From positions 5,570,501 through 5,634,500 of the forward strand of contig NZ_CP159253.1 of assembly GCF_040438645.1 (NCBI RefSeq): a stretch of 64,000 nucleotides of DNA, given 5' to 3'. The stretch is from Mesorhizobium sp. WSM2240. Its GTDB lineage: Bacteria; Pseudomonadota; Alphaproteobacteria; Rhizobiales; Rhizobiaceae. Position numbers and translations under genes: made by a program. Under the pieces are notes generated by a model. That model ran no database searches. It was not told the DNA's origin and saw only the letters and a list, made by a program, of their open reading frames with translations. This document shows, piece after piece, positions 56,410-64,000 of the stretch. Numbering within the stretch: the first letter of the stretch is position 1; each line of letters starts with the position of its first letter.

Positions 56410-57357
56410 CTACGCAGCCTGCGGCACACATGCCTCGCAGATCGCCTCGATGTGCCGGTGGTCGGTGCCGCAGCAACCGCCTAATATCCGCATCGTCGGA
56501 AACGAGGCTCTCAGCCCGCTGTATCGCCGCCCGAGATCGTCCGGGTCGCCCGCATCAAGCGTGATAGATTCGTCCAGTTCGGCATGACTCTTGGCCGAGG
56601 CGTTGGCCTTCACACCATAGACGCGATTGAGCCATTTCTCGCCCTTCTTCAGCGCCTGCATGAAATGCGTCGGATGCGCGCAATTGATCATGAAATAGGC
56701 CGGCGAGCCATCCGTGGCCTGGTCCGTCAGGGTGATCGCCCGTTCAAGCTCCATTCCGGTCGCCAGCTTGCCGTCCGTCTCGACCGTAAACGAGATTGCG
56801 CAGGGCATCCGAGCCGCCTTCGCCGCCCGTGCGATGCCGATCGCTTCCTCGACGGTGTTCATCGTGTAGGCGCCAACCATGTCGGCTTCGCTTTCGACAA
56901 ACGCCGCGATCTGCGCGGCGTGGTAGGCCTCCGCCTCTCCGGCATCCATTCGGCCCGCCTTGTAACCGTCGCCGCGGGGCCCGATCTGGCCACTGATGAC
57001 GATCGGCGTCGTTGAAGTCTCGTACTCGCGGCGCAGCTCGGCGATCACGGCCGCGGCGTCCCTGTTGATCGCCCGAAGCGCTTTCGCATCGAAGCCGAGC
57101 TTCGCGCCCCAATCGGCGCTCGCCCGCCACGTGGCGGTATCGAGAACGATGCCGACTTCGTTCTTCACCGCGACATCGAGATACTTCCGGTAGTAGTTCT
57201 TTATCTGTGTGCGTCCTTCGGGGGTGGCGAGCAGCACGAACGAAGCGAAATGCGGCAGGTCGGCGCCCTCGAGGAAGATCAGCGTCGTTTCCATGCCGCC
57301 GTCATTCAGGAAAGTACTGTTGGCGAGTTGCGGCAGATTCTGGCGGTACTTGGCCAT
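56410..57357 (-). CDS. Homocysteine S-methyltransferase family protein
   Basis: A 315-residue TIM-barrel enzyme that would make methionine from homocysteine using S-methylmethionine, betaine or a similar donor. FLNDGGMETTLIFLEG opens the barrel. Zinc cysteines are in FMINCAHPTHF and RILGGCCGTDHRHIEAI. GQIGPRGDGYKAG is a further motif. GGAGAA is near the ATG. I see no SAM riboswitch upstream. It is divergent from a TetR gene across a 243-bp spacer with a palindrome. Confidence 0.92.
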   Translation of the reverse strand: MAKYRQNLPQLANSTFLNDGGMETTLIFLEGADLPHFASFVLLATPEGRTQIKNYYRKYLDVAVKNEVGIVLDTATWRASADWGAKLGFDAKALRAINRDAAAVIAELRREYETSTTPIVISGQIGPRGDGYKAGRMDAGEAEAYHAAQIAAFVESEADMVGAYTMNTVEEAIGIARAAKAARMPCAISFTVETDGKLATGMELERAITLTDQATDGSPAYFMINCAHPTHFMQALKKGEKWLNRVYGVKANASAKSHAELDESITLDAGDPDDLGRRYSGLRASFPTMRILGGCCGTDHRHIEAICEACVPQAA

Positions 57358-57561
57358 GCTTTTCTCCAGTGATAGGATAATTTCCGCGCCGCTGGGTTGC
57401 GGCCGGTTCGGAATGGCCGTGTTTTATCCGCACGGGCCGCCGTGAACTAGAATGCTTGCGGTCCGGTAGCGCCGCCGAAGCGGGAACTGCTGAAATTACA
57501 GAAGGATAGCCGGACCCGATAGAGCCCGCATCTTTGCCGGTTCATTGTTCGCCGGCCGAAA

Positions 57562-57580
57562 ACTGTACCGCAGGTACAGT
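57562..57580. promoter_or_regulatory. Perfect palindrome, candidate TetR operator
   Basis: ACTGTACC and GGTACAGT arms surround GCA, 20 bases before the TetR-family start codon. The position and symmetry suit autorepression. Confidence 0.7.
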
Positions 57581-57600
57581 AAATTCGAGGGGATTTGGTC

Positions 57601-58254
57601 ATGCGCAAGGGTCAAGAAACCCGCGAACGTATTCTGGAGATCGCCGAGTCCTCGGTTCTCGCCAAGGGATTCGGCGCGACTTCGATCGAGGAGGTGATCG
57701 CCGAGGCCGGCATAACCAAGAGCGGCTTCTTCTACCATTTCAGGGACAAGAACGAACTCGCCCGCGCTTTGCTGCTGCGCTATGTCGAGATGGAGGATCG
57801 CATTTTCGACGAGGCGTTCAATCGCGGCCGGCAATTGTCGGACGACCCGTTGCAAGCCTTCCTGATCACGCTGAAACTGCTGGCCGAGCTCATGAACGAC
57901 CTGCCCAACGGCCATCCGGGTTGTCTGGTCGCTACTTTTGTCTACCAGGAACGGCTGTTCGATCGCGAGGTGCGGGAGATGACCGCTGATGCGGCGCGCA
58001 AGTGGAGCGAGCGCTTCCGCGCAGCCCTTGCCGGCGTAGCGGAAGCCTATCCGCCACAAGATACCGTCGACATCAACGATGTCGGCGACATGTTCTCCTG
58101 CGTGGTCGACGGCGGCATCATTATGTCGCGGGCGCTCGGCGACTCAAGCATCCTGCAACGCCAGATACTTGCCTTCCGCAGCTTCGTGAAGATGCTATTC
58201 ACGCCCGCCGCCCAAGCCGCAATGCCGCGCCCCACCGCGGTCGCCGCCGAATAA
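57601..58254 (+). CDS. TetR/AcrR-family regulator
   Basis: A 217-residue regulator. The helix-turn-helix is RERILEIAESSVLAKGFGAT, SIEEVIAEAGITKSGFFYHF, a standard TetR N-terminus. The C-terminal ligand domain contains LLAELMNDLPNGHPGCLVAT with a Cys in the position common to a subgroup of YxaF/LmrA-type regulators. ATG 57601 has GAGGGG upstream. It is divergent from the methyltransferase gene and convergent with the Cys-rich peptide genes; which target it controls is unclear. Confidence 0.9.
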   Translation: MRKGQETRERILEIAESSVLAKGFGATSIEEVIAEAGITKSGFFYHFRDKNELARALLLRYVEMEDRIFDEAFNRGRQLSDDPLQAFLITLKLLAELMNDLPNGHPGCLVATFVYQERLFDREVREMTADAARKWSERFRAALAGVAEAYPPQDTVDINDVGDMFSCVVDGGIIMSRALGDSSILQRQILAFRSFVKMLFTPAAQAAMPRPTAVAAE

Positions 58255-58397
58255 TCAGGGTCGTCACCCGCGGCATGGCCCGCGACCTGCCGGCCTCGGC
58301 GGTCAAGCGCCTTGTACTTCGCCTGGATTTCGATGCGACGCGGCGGGCGGTGTTGAAACCTCCCGCCGCAGCCGGGTTGGTCGTCGCCTCGTTTACT

Positions 58398-58574
58398 CTA
58401 GCACTGGCCGATATTCGGCACGCACACCCCGGCGCAGCCGCCGCCGAACGGCAGGCACGCGCCGACGCAGCACCGGCCTGGTCCGCAGCAGTCGGAAGGC
58501 GCGATGCCCGCTGTTTCGTCCCGCCCTTTGTTCATCTGTCGGGCGACAGGCTTGGCCTGGATTGGAAACTTCAT
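58398..58574 (-). CDS. Cys-rich RiPP-like precursor peptide A (58 aa, 8 Cys)
   Basis: A 58-residue peptide with a strong ribosome site (AGAGGAGA, six bases before ATG). The N-terminal half (MKFPIQAKPVARQMNKG, then RDETAGIAPSD) is Cys-free and leader-like. The C-terminal half is Gly/Cys-rich with Cys at 29, 30, 35, 36, 40, 47, 51 and 58; CCGPGRCC and GGGCAGVC are visible, and the last residue is Cys. The first 12 residues match peptide B and a third peptide at 58948. It lies on the strand of the subtilase at 59179, the last member of the group. A role as substrate of that protease is inference. Confidence 0.8.
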   Translation of the reverse strand: MKFPIQAKPVARQMNKGRDETAGIAPSDCCGPGRCCVGACLPFGGGCAGVCVPNIGQC

Positions 58575-58672
58575 GGCAGTTCTCCTCTGAACCGGCTCGG
58601 GATGCACGGTTTGCTTCGAGAGACCCTATTGAGGAAGGGTCTGGATATCGCTCCCGCGGCGATACCTTTAAG

Positions 58673-58885
58673 CTAGAGACAATCCATGCAGTCGCTTGCC
58701 CCGATACCTGCGAAGCAGGCGATGCAAGCTGCCGGTCCCGCAGCGCATGCGGTGACGCATGCGGCTACGGAGGCGGCGCACCTGATGCCCTTCCAGATGT
58801 CGCACCCCGACGATCTTACCGCACCATTGAATGGATCGGCACTCCTGCCACGGACGACAGTAGGTGCTTGGTTAGGAAGTCTCAT
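58673..58885 (-). CDS. Cys-rich RiPP-like precursor peptide B (70 aa, 8 Cys)
   Basis: A 70-residue peptide with AAGGAG upstream. Leader-like start MRLPNQAPTVVRGRSADPFN; then a Cys/Ala-rich core with Cys at 28, 36, 43, 47, 54, 57, 66 and 69 (AACVTACAAGPAACIACFAG, SDCMDCL). The N-terminus shares M-(K/R)-(F/L)-P-x-Q-A-x-x-V-x-R with peptide A, while the C-terminal halves are unrelated except in Cys richness. That split between conserved leader and variable core is a hallmark of ribosomal natural product precursors. A 7-bp hairpin (AGACCCT/AGGGTCT) lies between it and peptide A. Confidence 0.8.
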   Translation of the reverse strand: MRLPNQAPTVVRGRSADPFNGAVRSSGCDIWKGIRCAASVAACVTACAAGPAACIACFAGIGASDCMDCL

Positions 58886-58947
58886 GGTCGTTTCTCCTTC
58901 TCGGTTTCATGGCTCATGTAAAATGTGTATGCCGCGGTCGCCACGCT

Positions 58948-59124
58948 TCAGCTGAAGCAGACTGCCGCGCGGAGGCTCTCGCAGATCGACCGCAGGTCGC
59001 CTCTGATACGGCTGCATGCGAGCAGACATCGCGTGCAATCTCCGTTTGATGCGCCCGCCCGCACACGGATTGAGTCGGCAGTGACGCCCCGAAACACCGG
59101 CTGGGATTGGGCGGGCAGCCGTAT
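58948..59124 (-). CDS. Third leader-bearing Cys-containing peptide C, apparent ATA start
   Basis: A 58-codon frame that begins IRLPAQSQPVFRGVTADSIR, almost the same leader as peptides A and B, and ends with a Cys-containing core (Cys at 30, 33, 37, 48, 56; DCTRCLLACSR). The codon where ATG is expected is ATA (59122-59124), and no ATG, GTG or TTG in this frame lies upstream before a stop. Either a rare ATA start is used, or the gene lost its start recently. It begins 55 bases after the protease stop, in a frame different from a meaningless longer ORF covering the same DNA. Confidence 0.5.
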   Translation of the reverse strand: MRLPAQSQPVFRGVTADSIRVRAGASNGDCTRCLLACSRIRGDLRSICESLRAAVCFS

Positions 59125-59178
59125 GGACGGGACGCTTCGCGGCGCGGTCTTGCGTGGCGTGCGCGTTCTGCGCGGACA

Positions 59179-61152
59179 TCACGCCCGCCGCGTCCAGCTG
59201 CGCACTGCGCCGACGGTGACCGGGATGACGTCGCTAACGTCGACGGTGAAGCGGTAGACCCTGTTGGCGACGTTGGTATTGGCCGGATTGAAGAAGGACA
59301 GCTCCACGTCGTAGCAGTCCGAATCCGGGCGGCAGACCGGGCTTTTCTTGACCGCCAGACGGTCGAGGTCGAGCTGATCCCTGGTGGTGCTGCGGATCAC
59401 GTCGGCGATCTGCACCGCATTGGTCGCCGAATAGTTGATCGCCCGTTCCTCGCCGGTGACGCCGAGATTGCGAAGATCGTAATAGACGCGGTCCAGGAAG
59501 TTGGTGAGCCCCGCCGAGGATCGCTCATAGCTCTCGCGCTCGGCCGCGGCCTTCGGGACCGGGCCCAGCACATGCGCGACCAGCGGCTGTGTGGCCCAGC
59601 TGTACATGCCGCGGATCGCCGGAACGATGATCGGCACCACCTGGCCCGATTGCAGGCGCATGCTGCCGGAGATCACGCCCGGCACCGAGATCAGTTCGAC
59701 GCCCTCCACGAGCTGCACCCTGAGCGCTTCGCGCAGGCGGATGTAGGCGTCCGCCCCGAACGGCCCCATCGGCAGGATGGCGTAGATCGGCGTCGCGTCG
59801 AGGTTGAGCGTCCAGATCACCGCGGAGGCGTCATAAGGAGCGGCGTCGAGATAGGCGAGCAACTGGTTGGGCAACTGCGGATTGTTGGCCTCGGCCGGCA
59901 TCGCCTGCGCCAGCGAATCGCGCCGCGCCTCGGTGCCGAAATCGTAGCCGAGCTTGCCCAGCGCATAGACCAGCTGCGGCTTCTTGGCTTCACCGCCCTT
60001 GCCGCCGCAACCGCAGCCGCAGTCCTTGTGATCCTCGCCGGCGCTCTTGCCTTTTCCGCCGCAGCCGCAGCCGCAATCCGAAGGCTCGATCTGCCCGGAC
60101 GCGGTCACGGCCGACGGCTGCGCGAATTCCTCCACCGCTTCGGCCGCTTCGTCGCTCGACATCGCGATGCCGCCGCCTGCCGCTGGATGCGGCATCGCCG
60201 ACGGCCGGAAGGCTGCTTCGGCCGGCGCCTGCGAGACCATGTCCCGCTCAGCGAAAATATTCATCTCGGTTTTCATGTCGTGTCCCCCTCCAAGGTCTCT
60301 GATGGTTCTCTCGATATCGATGCTGCCGGCCAGGAACTTTTCGCAACCCATGGCCGCGCCTTCCGGGCATGGTGTCGCGTTGCGCAGGATCGCGGCGCGT
60401 ATGCCGTGCGGGTCGGGCGTTTCGCCTCTCGCCAATTGCGCTGCCGCGAGCAGGGCGCACACGCCCGGCACGTAGGGCGCGGCGAAGCTCGTCCCGCTCT
60501 TGGCCACCGTGCCGCCGCCGGGCGCCGCGCCCAAAACCTCCATGCCCGGCGCCAGCACCCCCTGGCTCGCATAGGCCGCGCCCCAATTGCTGGAGGCGAG
60601 CGGCGCGCCGTCGTGGCCCATCGCGCCGACCGCCAGAACCGAGGGCGCCGCCGCCGGAATGTGCAGGCACTCGCAGCCGTCGTTGCCTGCCGCCGCCACG
60701 ATCAGCACGTTGCGCCTGAGGCAGGTCTCCACGGCCTGCGCCAGGATCGGCTCCGCCAGGCCAGACGGCGTCAGCTGGCCGCCGCTGATGTTGATGATGT
60801 GCGCGCCGTGCTCGACCGCAAGCAGGATCGCCCGCGCCAGGTCGAGCTGCGAGCAAGTCAGCCCGCTGCCCGCATCGGAGAAGATCGGCGCGATCAGCCC
60901 CCGGCAGGCCGGCGCGATGCCGCGCACCGGGCTGCCCGGCTGGCCGAAGATGACGCTGGCGACATGGGTGCCATGCGCCAGCGCCCGCCCGCCGCCGCTT
61001 CCCGCCGCCAGCGTCGGAAGCTCGGTCAGCTTCGCCCCTGCAAAACACGGATGCGCGAGATCCACCGGCCCGTCCAGCACCGCGATCGTGATCCGCTCGT
61101 CGCCGCCCGGCAGCGCCCTTTCCAGTTCCGCATAGGTCTTCGACCCCTGCAC
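59179..61152 (-). CDS. PatA/PatG-type subtilisin-like maturation protease
   Basis: A 657-residue protein starting at GTG 61152 (GGGGAG seven bases upstream). Residues 20-290 are a subtilase with catalytic D27 (AVLDGPVD), H63 (HGTHVAS), oxyanion N157 (AAAGNDG) and S222 (SGTSFAAP). A linker holds two DCGCGCGGKG copies at 359-368 and 377-386. Residues about 392-657 match the C-terminal domain of cyanobactin PatA/PatG proteases (VYALGKLGYDFGTEARRDSL, IWTLNLDATPIYAILPMGPF, SGQVVPIIVPAIRGMYSW). There is no signal peptide. Peptides C, B and A follow on the same strand, so it probably cuts their leaders. Confidence 0.85.
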   Translation of the reverse strand: MQGSKTYAELERALPGGDERITIAVLDGPVDLAHPCFAGAKLTELPTLAAGSGGGRALAHGTHVASVIFGQPGSPVRGIAPACRGLIAPIFSDAGSGLTCSQLDLARAILLAVEHGAHIINISGGQLTPSGLAEPILAQAVETCLRRNVLIVAAAGNDGCECLHIPAAAPSVLAVGAMGHDGAPLASSNWGAAYASQGVLAPGMEVLGAAPGGGTVAKSGTSFAAPYVPGVCALLAAAQLARGETPDPHGIRAAILRNATPCPEGAAMGCEKFLAGSIDIERTIRDLGGGHDMKTEMNIFAERDMVSQAPAEAAFRPSAMPHPAAGGGIAMSSDEAAEAVEEFAQPSAVTASGQIEPSDCGCGCGGKGKSAGEDHKDCGCGCGGKGGEAKKPQLVYALGKLGYDFGTEARRDSLAQAMPAEANNPQLPNQLLAYLDAAPYDASAVIWTLNLDATPIYAILPMGPFGADAYIRLREALRVQLVEGVELISVPGVISGSMRLQSGQVVPIIVPAIRGMYSWATQPLVAHVLGPVPKAAAERESYERSSAGLTNFLDRVYYDLRNLGVTGEERAINYSATNAVQIADVIRSTTRDQLDLDRLAVKKSPVCRPDSDCYDVELSFFNPANTNVANRVYRFTVDVSDVIPVTVGAVRSWTRRA

Positions 61153-61226
61153 GCGACGGCTCCCCTGGACCGATGTCCAACCCCGCGGCCATGGTGTTCC
61201 TCTCTCAAGGAAAAGTCAACTATAGA

Positions 61227-61249
61227 TTGTATTATCATTTTTGATACAA
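61227..61249. promoter_or_regulatory. AT-rich inverted repeat before the protease operon
   Basis: TTGTAT and ATACAA arms, with inner ATCA/TGAT, flank a T run in an AT-rich patch about 75-95 bases upstream of the protease GTG. This is the only AT-rich stretch between the protease and lepA and probably holds the promoter or an operator of the peptide cassette. The spacer 61153-61406 holds no gene. Confidence 0.5.
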
Positions 61250-61273
61250 CCAATGCGATCTGCGGTTGCCGCT

Positions 61274-61365
61274 TCCCTCATCCTGGCCTGTCGAAGGCCC
61301 CCTCATCCTGAGCCTGTCGAAGGGCTGAGCCTGCCAAAGCGCCTGTCCTGAGCTTGTCGAAGGGC
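61274..61365. repeat. Cluster of CCTGAGCCTGTCGAAGG-type intergenic repeats
   Basis: Four diverged copies in one orientation with the core GAGCCTGTCGAAGG, at roughly 61274, 61298, 61325 and 61343. The core GAGCCTGTCGAA is shared with 20617-20846. It lies in the spacer between the protease and lepA. Confidence 0.8.
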
Positions 61366-61406
61366 CGCGCTTGCCGCACTGCACCGCCCCTGCTACATGC
61401 GCGCGC

Positions 61407-63215
61407 ATGACAACACCCCTCTCCCACATCCGCAATTTCTCCATCGTCGCCCATATCGACCACGGCAAGTCGACGCTCGCCGACCGCCTGATCCAGTCGA
61501 CTGGCGGTCTGGAGCTGCGCGACATGAAGGAGCAGGTGCTCGATTCGATGGACATCGAGCGCGAGCGCGGCATCACCATCAAGGCCCAGACCGTGCGCCT
61601 CAACTACCGCGCCAAAAACGGCGAGGACTATGTGCTGAACCTCATCGACACGCCCGGCCATGTCGACTTCGCCTACGAGGTGTCGCGCTCGCTCTCGGCC
61701 TGCGAGGGTTCTCTCCTTGTCGTCGACGCCTCTCAAGGGGTCGAGGCGCAGACGCTGGCCAACGTATACCAGGCCATCGACAACAACCACGAGATCGTCG
61801 TGGTCTTGAACAAGATCGACCTGCCCGCCGCCGAGCCCGAGCGCATCAAGGAGCAGGTCGAAGAGGTCATCGGCCTCGACGCCTCCCAGGCCGTCTACAT
61901 CTCCGCCAAGACCGGCCTCGGCATACCCGACGTGCTGGAGGCGATCGTCAACCAGCTTCCGCCGCCGCGCGAGGGCGACATCAACGCGCCGCTCAAGGCC
62001 ATGCTGGTCGACAGCTGGTACGACACCTATCTCGGCGTCATCGTTCTGGTCCGCATCATCGACGGCCGCCTGAAAAAGGGCCAGACCATCCGCATGATGG
62101 AGACCGGCGCCAGATATCTGGTCGAGCGCACCGGCGTCTTCACCCCCAAGATGATCACCGCCGAAGAGCTCGGTCCCGGCGAGTTCGGCTTCTTCACCGG
62201 CTCGATCAAGGAGGTGGCCGACACCCGCGTCGGCGACACCATCACCGAGGACAAGCGCCCGACCGCCGCCGCTCTCCCCGGCTTCAAGCCGGCGCAGCCG
62301 GTGGTGTTCTGCGGCCTGTTCCCGGTCGACGCCGCCGACTTCGAGGATCTGCGCGCCGCCATGGGCAAGCTGCGCCTCAACGACGCCTCCTTCTCCTTCG
62401 AGATGGAGACCTCGGCCGCGCTAGGCTTCGGCTTCCGCTGCGGCTTTTTGGGTCTGCTCCATCTCGAGATCATCCAGGAGCGGCTGGAGCGCGAGTTCAA
62501 CCTCGACCTGATCGCCACCGCGCCATCCGTCGTCTACCGGATGAACCTCACCGACGGCACGGTGAAGGAACTGCACAACCCGGCCGACATGCCGGACCTC
62601 GTCAAGATCTCCTCGATCGAGGAGCCGTGGATCCGCGCCACCATACTCACCCCCGACGATTATCTCGGCGGCATTCTGAAGCTCTGCCAGGACAGGCGCG
62701 GCATACAGGCCGACCTCTCCTATGTCGGAAAGCGCGCAATGCTCATCTACGATCTGCCGCTCAACGAGGTGGTGTTCGATTTCTACGACCGGCTGAAGTC
62801 GATCTCCAAGGGCTATGCCTCCTTCGACTACCAGCTCACCGACTACCGCGAGGGCGACCTGGTGAAGATGTCGATCCTGGTCAATGACGAGCCGGTCGAC
62901 GCGCTTTCCATGCTGGTCCACCGCTCGGCGGCGGAAAAGCGCGGCCGCGCCATGTGCGAGAAGCTCAAGGAGCTGATCCCGCAGCACATGTTCAAGATTC
63001 CGATCCAGGCGGCGATCGGCGGCCGCATCGTCGCCCGCGAGACCATTTCCGCCCTGCGCAAGGACGTGACGGCCAAATGTTACGGCGGCGACGTCACCCG
63101 CAAGCGCAAGCTGCTGGAAAAGCAGAAGGAGGGCAAGAAGCGCATGCGCCAGTTCGGCAAGGTCGACATTCCCCAGGCGGCGTTTATTGAAGCGCTGAAG
63201 ATGGGGGACAATTAA
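61407..63215 (+). CDS. lepA: LepA / elongation factor 4
   Basis: A 602-residue translational GTPase that acts on stalled ribosomes and in 30S maturation. G1 is [18 protein letters not shown]3 is [16 protein letters not shown], and G4 is [20 protein letters not shown]. Domains II-IV follow, and the LepA-specific C-terminus reads [43 protein letters not shown] 61407 is chosen because a 12-codon extension has no ribosome site. Confidence 0.97.
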   Translation: MTTPLSHIRNFSIVAHIDHGKSTLADRLIQSTGGLELRDMKEQVLDSMDIERERGITIKAQTVRLNYRAKNGEDYVLNLIDTPGHVDFAYEVSRSLSACEGSLLVVDASQGVEAQTLANVYQAIDNNHEIVVVLNKIDLPAAEPERIKEQVEEVIGLDASQAVYISAKTGLGIPDVLEAIVNQLPPPREGDINAPLKAMLVDSWYDTYLGVIVLVRIIDGRLKKGQTIRMMETGARYLVERTGVFTPKMITAEELGPGEFGFFTGSIKEVADTRVGDTITEDKRPTAAALPGFKPAQPVVFCGLFPVDAADFEDLRAAMGKLRLNDASFSFEMETSAALGFGFRCGFLGLLHLEIIQERLEREFNLDLIATAPSVVYRMNLTDGTVKELHNPADMPDLVKISSIEEPWIRATILTPDDYLGGILKLCQDRRGIQADLSYVGKRAMLIYDLPLNEVVFDFYDRLKSISKGYASFDYQLTDYREGDLVKMSILVNDEPVDALSMLVHRSAAEKRGRAMCEKLKELIPQHMFKIPIQAAIGGRIVARETISALRKDVTAKCYGGDVTRKRKLLEKQKEGKKRMRQFGKVDIPQAAFIEALKMGDN

Positions 63216-63224
63216 GCGCCTTTA

Positions 63225-63245
63225 TCTCCCCCCTTGCGGGGGAGA
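63225..63245 (+). terminator. Hairpin after lepA
   Basis: TCTCCCCC and GGGGGAGA form an 8-bp stem with a CTTGC loop, 10 bases after the lepA stop, and the arms extend outward with TTTA/AAAGG. It resembles the other CTCCCC-type palindromes but is well placed to end lepA transcription. Confidence 0.65.
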
Positions 63246-63322
63246 AAGGGCGCGGCATCGCGTTCCCGGCGGCGCAGGTCTGTTCGCCAGGTTTCGAGAA
63301 GCCGTCGCCGTTCAGGTGTGCC

Positions 63323-63751
63323 TCACGACGTGTCGGGCGCGGGAAGCGCCGGGGCCTCCCGCCACGGGTGGACCGATCCGGCCGGCTCGGCGCGCGACAG
63401 CCCGGCTCGCGGGCCGGCCTCGCCGACGACGCGCCGGGCCTCGGCCAAAAGGACGCCCAGCACCAGCGCCAGCACCCGCAAACCCGCCGCCAGGCGTGCG
63501 GCGTCGTCGAGCGGCGCGGGCTCCGGCGCGACATCGCCGCCGCATGCCGGAGAGCCGGTCGCCATGCCGAGGACAAGAGCGCGCGCCTCGGCCTCGCCGC
63601 GGCCAAGAATTTCGAGCACGGTGCGGCGACGGCGCAAGGGCAGGCCGGCCGCACGGTCGGCCAGCGACGCCATGAGGAGAAGGAGCGCCAGTATGCGCTC
63701 CAGCACGTACCGGTGCCGGTTCACCTCCCTCATCCCCTCAAATCGTCCCAT
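63323..63751 (-). CDS. Conserved hypothetical protein, Arg/Ala/Leu-rich
   Basis: A 142-residue protein (MGRFEGMREVNRHRYVLERI, then LALLLLMASLADRAAGLPLR, then RTVLEILGRGEAEARALVLG). AGGAG lies six bases before the ATG. It has one or two moderately hydrophobic helices and an Ala/Arg-rich tail. I do not recognise a named family. The codon pattern looks coding, but overlapping frames in this GC-rich region make the 3' part less certain. Confidence 0.55.
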   Translation of the reverse strand: MGRFEGMREVNRHRYVLERILALLLLMASLADRAAGLPLRRRRTVLEILGRGEAEARALVLGMATGSPACGGDVAPEPAPLDDAARLAAGLRVLALVLGVLLAEARRVVGEAGPRAGLSRAEPAGSVHPWREAPALPAPDTS

Positions 63752-63964
63752 CACGCACTCCTGTTTCGGACGGACGGAGTATGAGGGCGGCGCGGAGGGC
63801 GTGGATAAATTTGCGCAAAAAAAATTTGGAGGGCTCGGGGCGATCCGAGTCTTGCCGCAATCCCAGGCGTCGGCGACTTGGCGCGGACCGCGCTGCAACT
63901 GGGGACTACAACGCTTAATTGAATGGCTTTAACATGCCGCCGGGTTGTTGAGTCGGGGGGAACG

Positions 63965-64000
63965 ATGGACATCGCAAAATGGGCAGGCATGGTCGGCAAT
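63965..64000 (+). CDS. Start of an unidentified gene at the right edge
   Basis: ATG 63965 is preceded by GGGGGAACG, a good ribosome site. The first 12 codons read MDIAKWAGMVGN and run off the window. The upstream spacer 63752-63964 has AT-rich patches suitable for a promoter. Too short to identify. Confidence 0.45.
   Translation, partial: MDIAKWAGMVGN

Noticed and set aside
57358..57600. Possible SAM riboswitch before the homocysteine methyltransferase
   Set aside because: No SAM-II or SAM-V consensus stretches are visible; only GC hairpins and the TetR palindrome are present.
58907..59182. A 91-codon frame whose GTGATG start overlaps the protease stop
   Set aside because: The overlap looks like coupling, and the end vaguely resembles a PqqD start. 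But the product is a low-complexity Arg/Ala mix, and the same DNA in another frame carries the conserved leader of peptide C.
59107..61311. Very long open frame antisense to the protease
   Set aside because: Its Arg/Ala/His-rich product has no fold or motif. It is a GC-skew shadow of the protease gene, which has intact catalytic motifs.

Overview
This 64 kb window is high-GC chromosomal DNA from an alphaproteobacterium of the order Rhizobiales (now Hyphomicrobiales). The gene content fits the Phyllobacteriaceae/Mesorhizobium neighbourhood. Supporting signals are an OlsB ornithine-lipid acyltransferase, an MbfA iron exporter behind an Irr-type ICE box, rph facing hrcA, a cysG-DUF2849-cysI-cysH-DUF934 sulfate operon, two EcfG-type general-stress promoters and many rhizobial-style intergenic palindromes. 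The genus is an inference. I saw no rRNA, tRNA, CRISPR array, insertion sequence or prophage.

Layout. 0-8.6 kb: the 5' end of nhaA, a hybrid histidine kinase, olsB coupled to a frameshifted MmcQ/YjbR gene, a TRIC channel, grpE, a fatty acid desaturase, a decayed AlkD gene and a PfpI-like protein. 8.7-13.4 kb: the assimilatory sulfate and siroheme operon. 13.6-14.9 kb: an EcfG-driven stress pair and a broken Fic toxin with its small partner. 15-24 kb: gyrB, a PQQ-type sugar dehydrogenase, a P450, a Tat-exported cyclase, yraN-rsmI, a half-size EamA protein and a phosphatase interrupted by an amber codon. 24-28.4 kb: hemW-rdgB-VOC-rph and divergent hrcA. 28.5-34.5 kb: LysE exporter, cysK and a TRAP-TAXI uptake system with DUF1850. 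35-39.2 kb: a stress ferritin-like protein, an ArsR regulator, several small proteins and mbfA. 39.3-43.2 kb: a CecR-like regulated ABC efflux operon. 43.3-45.5 kb: a tight CYTH-CHAD-papain-like operon. 45.5-57.4 kb: GGDEF/EAL, SRPBCC, PAP2, PhoX behind a Pho box, SDR, cydAB and a homocysteine methyltransferase.

The most unusual part is 58.4-61.2 kb. A subtilase of the PatA/PatG (cyanobactin maturation protease) type is followed on the same strand by short Cys-rich peptides. Two have strong ribosome binding sites and 8 cysteines each. A third lies in another frame directly after the protease stop and appears to start at ATA. All three share an N-terminal signature, [M/I]-[K/R]-[F/L]-P-x-Q-[A/S]-x-[P/T]-V-x-R, as expected for a common leader, while the Cys-rich C-terminal halves differ. 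No YcaO, radical SAM, lanthionine synthetase or transporter gene lies beside it, so this looks like a minimal and possibly undescribed RiPP-like system.

The window also carries much gene decay: MmcQ frameshift, phosphatase nonsense codon, Fic frameshift and truncation, AlkD and GNAT 3' remnants, and an in-frame internal deletion of a sorbosone-dehydrogenase-like gene.
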